Positions 7,310 through 15,156 of a DNA stretch of 64,000 nt are shown piece by piece. The position numbers and the translations under genes are program-made. The notes beneath the pieces were generated by a model. It did no database searches and was not told where the DNA came from. It saw only the letters and a list, made by a program, of their open reading frames with translations. Within the stretch, counting starts at the first letter, position 1; every line of letters starts with the position of its first letter. This stretch comes from [Flexibacter] sp. ATCC 35103 (GTDB lineage Bacteria > Bacteroidota > Bacteroidia > Flavobacteriales > Flavobacteriaceae): contig NZ_MTQF01000008.1 in the NCBI RefSeq assembly GCF_001975985.1, positions 62,001 through 126,000 of the forward strand. Direction: 5' to 3'.

Positions 7310-7317
7310 CAAAAGTA
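7310..7317 (-). promoter_or_regulatory. Predicted -7 promoter element of rpsU
   Basis: TACTTTTG on the minus strand fits TAnnTTTG. No clear TTG lies 17-23 bases upstream, so the element is supported by the -7 box alone. The 5' UTR would be about 25 bases and consist mostly of the Shine-Dalgarno region. Confidence 0.5.
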
Positions 7318-7488
7318 TATATTTATTATGAATTATGAGTTATGAATTGTGATTTTTTTTTGAGTATAGAAAAAAGAATATAGAAAACAGACTTTAAACC
7401 ATCTTTAGCCTCACAAAACATTCATAACAAATTTAATTATTACTAATTTAAAAAAACTTACTAATTCACTAAGTTCTTACTACTGCTG

Positions 7489-7569
7489 AGCGCGTGAGGG
7501 ATTGCAATGGAAATCCTTTTATGTTGTTTCTTTAAGAACATAAAAGATTGCAATGGAAAGCCCGACCCC
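7489..7569. repeat. Palindromic intergenic repeat, copy 1
   Basis: Two GATTGCAATGGAAA motifs flank an inverted repeat (ATCCTTTTATGTT ... AACATAAAAGATT), followed by GCCCGACCCC. The layout matches the element at 26211-26276: GAT-G-A-GG-ATCCTTTT, arm, loop, arm, AAAAGAT-A-GG-A-AGC-GAC. The stretch 7300-7488 between rpsU and this repeat is AT-rich and shows nothing else. Confidence 0.6.
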
Positions 7570-7570
7570 C

Positions 7571-7611
7571 AAAAAGTAAAAAGCCACTCAACGTTTAGTG
7601 AATGGCTTTTT
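7571..7611 (-). terminator. Intrinsic terminator after the acyl-CoA dehydrogenase gene
   Basis: Perfect 9-bp stem AAAAAGCCA/TGGCTTTTT with a 16-base loop. A runs on the left and T runs on the right allow use in both directions; on the minus strand it ends the gene that stops at 7658. The short palindrome GGGCACGCCC (7622-7631) lies between it and that gene. Confidence 0.8.
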
Positions 7612-7657
7612 GTTTTTTTTAGGGCACGCCCAAATTATGATTCTACCCTATATTATA

Positions 7658-8797
7658 TTACTTAAGTAAATTTCTTGAAATAACTAACTTTTGAATCTCA
7701 GTAGTTCCTTCACCTATCGTACATAGTTTTGAATCACGATAGAATTTCTCTACCGGAAAATCTTTAGTATAACCATAGCCCCCATGAACCTGAACGGCTT
7801 CGTTTGCAATTTTTACACAAGCTTCTGAAGCATACATTTTAGCCATCGCCCCAAGTGTTGTGACCGGTTTATGCTGTTGCTTTAAGAAAGCAGCTTTATG
7901 AAGTAACAATTCTGAAGCTTCGATTTCTGTTGCCATATCAGCTAGTTTAAACGAAATTCCCTGAAAACTACTAATAGGCTGCCCAAACTGATGTCTTTCT
8001 TTTGAGTATTTAAGAGCAGCTTCATAGGCTCCTTTTGCAATTCCTAATGACAAAGCTCCAATTGAAATACGGCCTCCATCAAGTATCTTCATAGCCTGAA
8101 CAAATCCCTGACCTACTTCTCCTAACCTATTTGCATCAGGAACACGACAGCCGTCAAAAACTAACTCTGCGGTTTCACTGGCTCGCATTCCAAGTTTATT
8201 TTCTTTTTTTCCTGAAGTAAATCCTTTCATTCCTTTTTCAAAAACAAAAGCTGTCATTCCTTTAGAATCTCCTTTTTCTCCGGTACGCACAATTACCACA
8301 GCGATATCTCCAGAGATAGCATGTGTGATAAAATTCTTAGCTCCGTTTACAATCCATTCATCACCATCTTTTACTGCTGTTGTATTCATTCCGCCAGCAT
8401 CAGATCCTGTATTATGTTCTGTTAATCCCCAAGCTCCAATATGTTCAGCGGTAGCAAGTTTAGGCAACCATTTTTTCTTTTGCTCTTCATTTCCAAAAGT
8501 AAGAATATGATTTGTACATAAAGAATTGTGAGCCGCAACAGAAAGACCAATTGAAGGATCTACTTTTGAAATTTCCTCAACAACCGTAATATACTCATGA
8601 TACCCTAATCCTGATCCTCCGTATTCTTCAGGAACTAAAACTCCCATAAATCCCATTTCACCTAATTTTTTAAATAGGTCAATTGGAAAAATTTGAGCCT
8701 CGTCCCATTCCATGATGTTTGGTCTGATATTTTTTTCGGCGAAATCTTTTATAGATTGGGCAATCATTGACTGCGTTTCGTTATAATCAAAGTTCAT
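7658..8797 (-). CDS. Acyl-CoA dehydrogenase (short/medium-chain or butyryl-CoA type)
   Basis: This 379-residue flavoprotein oxidises acyl-CoA to trans-2-enoyl-CoA and passes electrons to ETF. The N-terminal helical domain (about 1-120) contains GFMGVLVPEEYGGSG; the beta domain shows GAWGLTEHNTGSDAGGMNTTA (residues about 126-146, FAD/substrate contacts); the C-terminal helical domain ends with KLCTIGEGTTEIQK, where E363 aligns with the catalytic base of the butyryl-CoA dehydrogenase branch. Length is standard. It is 14 bases downstream of the helix-hairpin-helix gene, likely in one transcript. The exact chain length of the substrate (or isobutyryl/2-methylbutyryl-CoA) cannot be told from sequence alone. 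Confidence 0.93.
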   Translation of the reverse strand: MNFDYNETQSMIAQSIKDFAEKNIRPNIMEWDEAQIFPIDLFKKLGEMGFMGVLVPEEYGGSGLGYHEYITVVEEISKVDPSIGLSVAAHNSLCTNHILTFGNEEQKKKWLPKLATAEHIGAWGLTEHNTGSDAGGMNTTAVKDGDEWIVNGAKNFITHAISGDIAVVIVRTGEKGDSKGMTAFVFEKGMKGFTSGKKENKLGMRASETAELVFDGCRVPDANRLGEVGQGFVQAMKILDGGRISIGALSLGIAKGAYEAALKYSKERHQFGQPISSFQGISFKLADMATEIEASELLLHKAAFLKQQHKPVTTLGAMAKMYASEACVKIANEAVQVHGGYGYTKDFPVEKFYRDSKLCTIGEGTTEIQKLVISRNLLK

Positions 8798-8811
8798 TGT
8801 TTGCTAATTTT

Positions 8812-9699
8812 TTAGAACTCCAAATATAAACTAATTATTTTTGCTTTATCAACAGGAAAACCTTTAATTTTTGATAAATCCTCAATATTATTAATATTTC
8901 CATTCATACTTCTGTATGTTACGATTTGTTTTGCCAAGGTATATCTGAAATATGAAAATTGAGATAATTCTTTTAAAGAGGCTTCATTTATAGATATTTT
9001 TTTTAAATCTGCTGGTATTATTACCTTAAAATGGGTGTTTAATTCACTTATAACTTCAGGCGAAAGTCCCCAAACTTCATCCATTTGTTCCATAGAAACA
9101 AAACATCCTAAAATGGCTTTTTGTTTTAATATCCGTAAAGACAAAGCTTCACCAATACCATATATTTTAACTAAATCTTCCTGACTTGCCTGATTAATAT
9201 CTAAAACTACAATTTTTTCTTTTTTGAGAAATGGTTTCTGAACAAACTCCTTTTTATTGGTTTTAAAATTTGATTTATCCTGAATCCAATCCGGAAATTT
9301 AAAAAGTGGCGAAATCACCTTTAATAATGAATCTGAGATTCTTGTTACATCCTGAAATTCTTTTGCAGAAGTTACATATTTATTCTCTTTTCTAAAAGCT
9401 AACAAACGATCAATCTCCAGAATAGACATTCCTAATTTATATCCTTTATAATCTGAAATAAAATTAGGGTTAAAGAGATACACTTTAGGTTTTTCTTTTG
9501 ATTTAGCTAGTTTCACAGCATCAATTTCAGATTGCAAAGACAACCATTGTTCTTTTTGAGGAAAAGATTTTTCAGGCAGACTAAAATCAATGAAAAAATA
9601 AATTGTCTGCAACACTATAATAATAGCAAAAAGTAAAAAAATTCCTGTACGTTGATGATTTGTAAACTTCAAATCTTTTATTAATCCTTTAAAATTCAT
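8812..9699 (-). CDS. Membrane-anchored helix-hairpin-helix (ComEA-like) protein
   Basis: A 295-residue protein with one N-terminal membrane segment (about residues 16-38, GIFLLFAIIIVLQTIYFFI) and two or three helix-hairpin-helix repeats: DINQASQEDLVKIYGIGEAL at about 166-185, an intermediate HhH at 195-222, and SINEASLKELSQFSYF with IEDLSKIKGF to the C-terminus. HhH motifs bind DNA backbone without sequence preference. In ComEA such domains take up DNA, but Bacteroidota often carry this longer form outside competence loci, so function is not known. It precedes the acyl-CoA dehydrogenase by 14 bases; the pairing gives no clear functional hint. Confidence 0.8.
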   Translation of the reverse strand: MNFKGLIKDLKFTNHQRTGIFLLFAIIIVLQTIYFFIDFSLPEKSFPQKEQWLSLQSEIDAVKLAKSKEKPKVYLFNPNFISDYKGYKLGMSILEIDRLLAFRKENKYVTSAKEFQDVTRISDSLLKVISPLFKFPDWIQDKSNFKTNKKEFVQKPFLKKEKIVVLDINQASQEDLVKIYGIGEALSLRILKQKAILGCFVSMEQMDEVWGLSPEVISELNTHFKVIIPADLKKISINEASLKELSQFSYFRYTLAKQIVTYRSMNGNINNIEDLSKIKGFPVDKAKIISLYLEF

Positions 9700-9908
9700 T
9701 TTTTATACCGTTTTGTATTTTTAATTAAACGCCTAAATTAAAGGAAAAAACATTAATTTAACAAGAATATTACTAAATAAAATATAAATTTAAAAATTAC
9801 ACATTTCACTATTAAAGCTTAATTAATTTAATGAATCTCAGGTTCTAAAGAATAATTACCACCTGTTTTATCATAAATTTTAATATTTTATAACTTAAAA
9901 AGAGATAA

Positions 9909-9942
9909 TTGTTTTTATTTTTTACAAAAAACGATACATTTG
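9909..9942 (+). promoter_or_regulatory. Predicted promoter of the amino-acid permease
   Basis: TTG (9909-9911), a 23-base spacer and TACATTTG (9935-9942) fit the Bacteroidota consensus. The start codon follows about 31 bases after the -7 box. Confidence 0.7.
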
Positions 9943-9973
9943 GAGCTTAATAACAATAAACCAATATAATAGT

Positions 9974-11425
9974 ATGTCAATTTGGAAAACTAAACCACTT
10001 TCGGTATTGCTTGACGAAGCATCCGAATCTGAAAAAGGCTTAAAAAGGACCCTGTCTTCACGCTCGCTTGTTGCGCTTGGAGTTGGAGCCATTATTGGAG
10101 CCGGATTATTCTCGTTAACAGGAATTGCTGCCGCAGAACACGCTGGTCCTGCAGTTACTCTTTCTTTTATTTTAGCAGCAGTTGGTTGTGCTTTTGCAGG
10201 ACTATGTTATGCAGAATTCGCCTCTATGATTCCGGTTGCGGGTAGTGCATATACTTATTCTTATGCTACAATGGGAGAATTTATGGCTTGGATTATTGGT
10301 TGGGATTTAGTTTTAGAATATGCATTAGGAGCCGCAACTGTTGGTGTAAGTTGGTCCCGATACTTACTAGAATTACTAAATAAATACGGAATTCATCTCC
10401 CGCACGAATTTATATGTTCGCCCTGGGAAACTTTAAAACTAAGCGACGGAACTGTAATTGAAGGCGGTATTGTAAATTTACCGGCAATCTTCATTGTATC
10501 TATGTTATCATTATTATTGATAAGAGGAACAAAAGAATCTGCATCTTTAAATAACTTTTTAGTTGTTGTAAAAGTTGCTGTAGTTCTTGTTTTTATCGTA
10601 TTGGGATGGAGTTTTATTGATCAATCAAACTATACACCTTATATCCCGGCTAACACCGGTGTTTTTGGTGAATTTGGATGGTCAGGAATTGCTGCTGGTG
10701 CCGGAACTGTATTCTTTGCCTTTATTGGTTTTGATGCTGTATCTACAGCTGCACAAGAAGCTAAAAACCCTCAAAAAGGAATGCCAATTGGTATTTTAGG
10801 ATCGCTTATTATATGTACCTTATTATATGTGTTTTTTGCTCACGTAATGACAGGTCTTGTTAATTATAAAGAATTTGCTGGTGATGCTAAACCTGCTGCA
10901 ACTGCTTTTGCAAAAACAGGTTACGACTTTTTACAAACTGGTTTAATTGTAGCTATTTTAGCGGGTTATACTTCTGTAATATTAGTAATGCTTTTGGGTC
11001 AAAGCCGTGTATTTTATACCATGAGTAAAGATGGTTTACTACCTCCATTCTTCAGTTCTATTCACTCTAAATTTCGTACTCCGTGGAAAACTAACCTTTT
11101 CTTCTTAGTATTTGTAAGTTTATTTGCTGGATTAGTTCCGGTAAGTGATTTAGGACACATGGTAAGCATTGGAACATTATTAGCCTTTGTACTTGTTTGT
11201 ATTGGTGTAATGGTTATGCGTAAGAGAATGCCAGATGCTCCAAGATCTTTCAGAACTCCTTTAGTACCATTTGTACCTATTGCCGGTATTGTAATTTGCT
11301 TGGCTTTAATGTATTCATTACCTAACGAAAGCTGGATAAGACTTATAGTTTGGATGGCATTAGGAATAGCAATCTATTTTCTTTACGGTAAGAAAAACAG
11401 TAAATTAAATAATCCCGGGAAATAA
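9974..11425 (+). CDS. APC-family amino-acid permease (cationic amino-acid transporter type)
   Basis: A 483-residue inner-membrane transporter with about 12 membrane helices. The consensus amphipathic region of APC transporters is clear in helix 1: LVALGVGAIIGAGLFSLTG (about 31-49), holding the unwound GAIIGAG substrate site. Helix 6 has FFAFIGFDAVSTAAQEAKNPQKGMP (about 247-271), the signature of the CAT/YfnA branch. Charged termini face the cytoplasm. Likely substrates are neutral or cationic amino acids taken up with protons; this is inference from the family. It is a single-gene unit with its own promoter and a bidirectional terminator shared with the convergent PspC gene. Confidence 0.92.
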   Translation: MSIWKTKPLSVLLDEASESEKGLKRTLSSRSLVALGVGAIIGAGLFSLTGIAAAEHAGPAVTLSFILAAVGCAFAGLCYAEFASMIPVAGSAYTYSYATMGEFMAWIIGWDLVLEYALGAATVGVSWSRYLLELLNKYGIHLPHEFICSPWETLKLSDGTVIEGGIVNLPAIFIVSMLSLLLIRGTKESASLNNFLVVVKVAVVLVFIVLGWSFIDQSNYTPYIPANTGVFGEFGWSGIAAGAGTVFFAFIGFDAVSTAAQEAKNPQKGMPIGILGSLIICTLLYVFFAHVMTGLVNYKEFAGDAKPAATAFAKTGYDFLQTGLIVAILAGYTSVILVMLLGQSRVFYTMSKDGLLPPFFSSIHSKFRTPWKTNLFFLVFVSLFAGLVPVSDLGHMVSIGTLLAFVLVCIGVMVMRKRMPDAPRSFRTPLVPFVPIAGIVICLALMYSLPNESWIRLIVWMALGIAIYFLYGKKNSKLNNPGK

Positions 11426-11446
11426 TTTTTCTAAGAGATATTAAAT

Positions 11447-11489
11447 AAAAAAAGGATCATAGAGTTAAAAACTTTATGATCCTTTTTTT
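11447..11489. terminator. Bidirectional intrinsic terminator
   Basis: A 14-bp perfect stem (AAAAAAAGGATCAT/ATGATCCTTTTTTT) with further inner pairing sits between the permease gene (+) and the pspC-like gene (-). A and T runs on both sides allow it to serve both. Confidence 0.9.
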
Positions 11490-11510
11490 ATTTTTATATT
11501 CTATATTAAT

Positions 11511-11738
11511 TTATAAATCAAAAACTGAAGTACGTTTCGCACGAATTAAATCTTTTAGACGAATCCAAAATGCTAATGTCAGATAAACTCCAAATCCTAA
11601 ACCGGCAGTAACAAATGAGATATAAATAAAAAACAATCTTACACTTGTTACGCGCATTCCTAATTTATCTGCAAGGCGTGATGAAACATGAAATCCATAT
11701 TTCTCAAAGAAAAACTTAAGCTTTAAAATTGCTGACAT
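11511..11738 (-). CDS. PspC-domain small membrane protein
   Basis: This 75-residue protein matches a single PspC domain: RLADKLGMRVTSVRLFFIYISF at about 21-42 followed by a membrane segment (VRLFFIYISFVTAGLGFGVYLTLAFWI). In proteobacteria PspC senses envelope stress and works with PspA/PspB. No pspA or pspB is near, so only membrane location and family can be stated. Its 3' end faces the amino-acid permease over a shared terminator. The upstream gap (11739-11830) contains a fragment, CTTCGACTTAGCTCGGAATG, of a common intergenic repeat. Confidence 0.8.
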   Translation of the reverse strand: MSAILKLKFFFEKYGFHVSSRLADKLGMRVTSVRLFFIYISFVTAGLGFGVYLTLAFWIRLKDLIRAKRTSVFDL

Positions 11739-11830
11739 GATGCATTAGATTTATCCTTCGACTTAGCTCGGAATGACATTAGTATTTGTTAAGAAATGCA
11801 AAAATACAAAATTATCTCATTGAATGTTTT

Positions 11831-13102
11831 CTAATTATTCTTTAGCAACTCCATTCCTAAAGCACATCTTAAACAGGCTTTTTGATTACAGTATTCATTT
11901 TTGAGTTCTAACAGGGTTTGGGTTTCAAAAGCATTTTTGCAAGAAACTCCAAAAGTTTCAAACTTATTTATAATGGCATTTTTTTCAGGCGAAACTTCAT
12001 TCATAAAAGCAATTAAATCTTCAGAAACTGATTGTCCCATTACATTCGAATAGGCGAACTGAATGGGGATTATAGTATTTATAATAATCAAATCTAAGAA
12101 AGATTTTGATAAAGATTTTGGCTTTTTTATGCTCTCTTTATCAAACTGATAATGATTTTGCCAATATAAACTAGCACTGACACTCAACAAATCATAAACA
12201 CTTTTAACCGATTTCAATACTATTATTTTCGAAAATAAATTTTGATGTTTCTGATATAAATTAGCCAACTGGGAAAGCCTGATCGTTGGAAAATTATCCG
12301 GACGATGTTTGAAAAATTGTACTGAATCTACATGATGTTTTTCTAACTGATATTTATTTAAAAGATAATAATACCTAATTTTTAAATCTGTAAAATAGAC
12401 ATCTTCTTTTTCATCATCGAGCAAACCTGAGGTACCCAAAAACAATGCTTCGAGATTTTCAATTTCTAAGCTTTCTTTTCTAATAACAGGAAATGGTATG
12501 GATTTCGCAATTTGCAAAAAAGCATTACTATTCGTATTTAAACCAAAATTTTTTGCAAGCAATAAAAACAGAACTGCTTCCCAATCTTGATTTGTTTCAT
12601 CTAATAAATCATAAATAAATTTTGATTTTCGTTCTAGTCTGTCAAAAAATAATCTTTCCTGCCAATTTTTAAATATAAAATCATTTACCTCTCCAATACT
12701 TTTTTCGCAAAATATCCAGGATTTAGGAGTTACTAAAGAATTATAGTTGGACAAAATTTCTAAAGAAACGTAATCTTTTAATATCAAAACAGGAATTCTT
12801 CTGTTGTTTTTACCAAATATTTCCGTGTCATGTTCCCAAACTACATGTAAAATTACATTTTCATAGGCTACATCATTTTCATGACCATGAACATACCAAT
12901 CAGATGATTTTAGGTGAATTTCAACATTTCCAGCCCATTTTTGATTTTCAATTTTTATTAGGGCATTAAAAAAATCAGGTCCGGCAAGTTCTAAATAATC
13001 TCCTGTCTTAATGATTATAATTTGCTCTTGTTGGGTAGTTCTTAAATTGAGTGTATCAAATTTCTTGAATCTCCAGAGATAATGAAGAAAATCTTCTTTC
13101 AT
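11831..13102 (-). CDS. DUF2851 family protein
   Basis: A 423-residue cytoplasmic protein of the DUF2851 family, widespread in Bacteroidota and of unknown function. The N-terminal half carries the family core: DYLELAGPDFFNALIKI, WAGNVEIHLKSSDWYVHGH (about 76-94) and YENVILHVVWEHD (about 99-111). The mixed charge order (E, K, D and H spaced along beta strands) recalls nuclease-like folds but I cannot prove that. The C-terminus has a cluster of cysteines (CNQKACLRCALG), perhaps a metal site. It stands alone between pspC-like and exonuclease genes, with 77 bases to the latter. Confidence 0.8.
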   Translation of the reverse strand: MKEDFLHYLWRFKKFDTLNLRTTQQEQIIIIKTGDYLELAGPDFFNALIKIENQKWAGNVEIHLKSSDWYVHGHENDVAYENVILHVVWEHDTEIFGKNNRRIPVLILKDYVSLEILSNYNSLVTPKSWIFCEKSIGEVNDFIFKNWQERLFFDRLERKSKFIYDLLDETNQDWEAVLFLLLAKNFGLNTNSNAFLQIAKSIPFPVIRKESLEIENLEALFLGTSGLLDDEKEDVYFTDLKIRYYYLLNKYQLEKHHVDSVQFFKHRPDNFPTIRLSQLANLYQKHQNLFSKIIVLKSVKSVYDLLSVSASLYWQNHYQFDKESIKKPKSLSKSFLDLIIINTIIPIQFAYSNVMGQSVSEDLIAFMNEVSPEKNAIINKFETFGVSCKNAFETQTLLELKNEYCNQKACLRCALGMELLKNN

Positions 13103-13179
13103 TTTTTTGGCTTTTACTATGATTTATAAAAACCTAAATTTAATTAAAAAATAATACTAATCTTACAAATTATTTTTTA

Positions 13180-13662
13180 TTATCTCAACATAAATAATTT
13201 AGCACAAGCTCGTGCATCAGATAATGCTTCGTGGTGGTTTAACTGAATTTTCATTTCCCGGCAACAATCACTTAATTTCGTTGGCTTAAATCCTTTTGCC
13301 TTGTATATCTTAACGGTACATTCCCACTTTTCGGCTATATTTAAATCTTCATAATTCAAGCCATAAAGTGCCATTGATTTGGTTAAAACATTTCGATCAA
13401 AACTTTCGTTATGCGCTACAATTACTCTGTTTTTTAATCTTTTTTCAATTTCAGGATAAACCTGTACAAATGATTTTGCATTGATGGTATCCTTTGGATA
13501 AATTCCATGAACGCGAATAGTAAATGGATTATATATATTATTTGGAGGTTTAATCAAAGTAACATATTCATCTATAATTATTCCGTTCTCTACAGTAACG
13601 ATTCCAACCGAGCATGGATGGTGCCCTGTTGCAGTTTCAAAATCTATTGCAGTAAAATTCAT
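13180..13662 (-). CDS. DEDDh-type 3'-5' exonuclease
   Basis: A 160-residue stand-alone exonuclease domain of the DnaQ/RNase T superfamily. All catalytic residues are visible: D7 and E9 in AIDFETATG, D89 in HNESFDR, and H144 and D149 in HHEALSDAR, so it is the DEDDh subclass that uses two metal ions. It lacks the polymerase-epsilon or GIY-YIG extension of larger relatives. Substrate (DNA or RNA ends) is not evident. The upstream gene is cystathionine beta-synthase-like; a terminator hairpin lies in the short gap between them. Confidence 0.9.
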   Translation of the reverse strand: MNFTAIDFETATGHHPCSVGIVTVENGIIIDEYVTLIKPPNNIYNPFTIRVHGIYPKDTINAKSFVQVYPEIEKRLKNRVIVAHNESFDRNVLTKSMALYGLNYEDLNIAEKWECTVKIYKAKGFKPTKLSDCCREMKIQLNHHEALSDARACAKLFMLR

Positions 13663-13680
13663 TTTCGAATATATTAAGCT

Positions 13681-13725
13681 AAAAATCCATAAACCTAATC
13701 ACTAGAATTAGACTTATGGATTTTG
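13681..13725 (-). terminator. Intrinsic terminator after the cystathionine synthase gene
   Basis: Long near-perfect palindrome: AAAATCCATAA/TTATGGATTTT outside and CTAAT/ATTAG inside. On the minus strand it is followed by TTTTTAGC. It separates this gene from the exonuclease gene. Confidence 0.8.
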
Positions 13726-13745
13726 TAAAATTATTAAAAGCTATC

Positions 13746-15107
13746 TTATTTTATTGATCCAATAATATCATATTTAGTAATAATATGATGATTACCATTT
13801 CCAAGATCCACTAAAACAGCATCATTCTCTTTGGTAAATAATTTAGAAACCTCTTCAATAGGAGTTCCCATTTTTACAATTGGGAAAGGTTTACCCATTA
13901 CTTCTTTAATTGGTTTTTCGGCTACGTTCTTATCCGCAACATAACTTCTAAACAAATCGGTCTCATCTACAGAACCAACAAATCCATTGATGTCTACAAC
14001 AGGAATTTGCGAAATTTTGTATTTACGCATACGCTCAATTGCGTGCGACACTAATTCCTCTGTACGAACAACGATTAATTCTTTATCGATATGATCTTTA
14101 ATAACATCTTCGGCCTTTGTAATATTTTCTTCTAAAAAACCACGTTCACGCATCCAGTCATCATTAAACATTTTACCCACATAACGACTTCCTGAATCAT
14201 GAAATAATACTACAACTACATCTTCTGGTTTAAAATGCTCTTTTAGCTGCAGCAAACCTTTTATACAAGCACCGGCAGAGTTCCCAACAAAAATAGCTTC
14301 TTCAAGAGCAATTTTTCTGGTATAAACAGCAGCATCTTTATCTGTTACCTTTGTGAATCCGTCGATTAAAGAAAAATCAACATTTTTAGGTAAAATATCT
14401 TCTCCAATTCCTTCTGTTATATAAGAGTAGATTTCGTTTTCATCAAAAATACCCGTTTCGTGGTATTTTTTAAAAACGGATCCGTAAGTATCGATTCCCC
14501 AAATTTTAATATTTGGATTTTTTTCTTTTAAGTATTTTCCAACTCCGGAAATAGTTCCACCAGTTCCTACTCCAACTACAAAATGAGTAATTTTTCCATC
14601 TGTTTGTTTCCAGATTTCTGGTCCGGTTTGCTCGTAATGTGCCAAAGAATTTGACATATTATCGTACTGATTTACATACCACGAATTAGGTGTTTCAGTA
14701 GCTAATCGTTTTGACACAGAATAATAAGAACGTGGATCTGTTGGTTCAACGTCAGTAGGACAAACAACTACTTTAGCTCCTACAGCACGCAAAATATCCA
14801 TTTTTTCTTTAGACTGTTTATCTGAGATTACACAGATTAATTTATACCCTTTAATGATAGCCACAAGCGCTAATCCCATTCCGGTATTTCCAGAAGTACC
14901 TTCAATAATAGTTCCTCCGGGTTGTAAACGGCCATCTGCCTCTGCATCTTCAATCATCTTTACAGCCATTCTGTCTTTTACAGAATTTCCAGGATTAAAA
15001 GTTTCGACTTTTGCCAATACTAACGCGTCAATTTCAGCAACAATTTTGTTGAGTTTTACCAATGGTGTATTACCAATTGTTTCTAAAATGTTATTTGAAA
15101 AGTCCAT
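13746..15107 (-). CDS. Cystathionine beta-synthase type PLP enzyme with CBS domains
   Basis: A 453-residue PLP fold-type II enzyme. The catalytic domain (about 1-320) has the Schiff-base lysine K44 in FNPGNSVKDR, the substrate loop EGTSGNTGMGLA near residue 70 and the phosphate-binding VGVGTGGTISG near 180. Two CBS (Bateman) motifs follow at about 335-453, with SQIPVVDINGFVGSVDETDL in the first. This is the layout of cystathionine beta-synthase, without the heme-binding N-terminus of animals; O-acetylserine sulfhydrylases lack the CBS pair. It probably joins homocysteine and serine (or makes cysteine/H2S). It follows the porin gene by 49 bases and may be cotranscribed. Confidence 0.88.
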   Translation of the reverse strand: MDFSNNILETIGNTPLVKLNKIVAEIDALVLAKVETFNPGNSVKDRMAVKMIEDAEADGRLQPGGTIIEGTSGNTGMGLALVAIIKGYKLICVISDKQSKEKMDILRAVGAKVVVCPTDVEPTDPRSYYSVSKRLATETPNSWYVNQYDNMSNSLAHYEQTGPEIWKQTDGKITHFVVGVGTGGTISGVGKYLKEKNPNIKIWGIDTYGSVFKKYHETGIFDENEIYSYITEGIGEDILPKNVDFSLIDGFTKVTDKDAAVYTRKIALEEAIFVGNSAGACIKGLLQLKEHFKPEDVVVVLFHDSGSRYVGKMFNDDWMRERGFLEENITKAEDVIKDHIDKELIVVRTEELVSHAIERMRKYKISQIPVVDINGFVGSVDETDLFRSYVADKNVAEKPIKEVMGKPFPIVKMGTPIEEVSKLFTKENDAVLVDLGNGNHHIITKYDIIGSIK

Positions 15108-15156
15108 TTCTATTTAATTTTAATGTTTGGTTTTTAATATAATTAAGGCCCTGTTT

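Noticed and set aside
8812..9699. ComEA competence protein
   Set aside because: HhH motifs are there, but length, anchor and neighbours differ from competence loci; only a general HhH call is supported.
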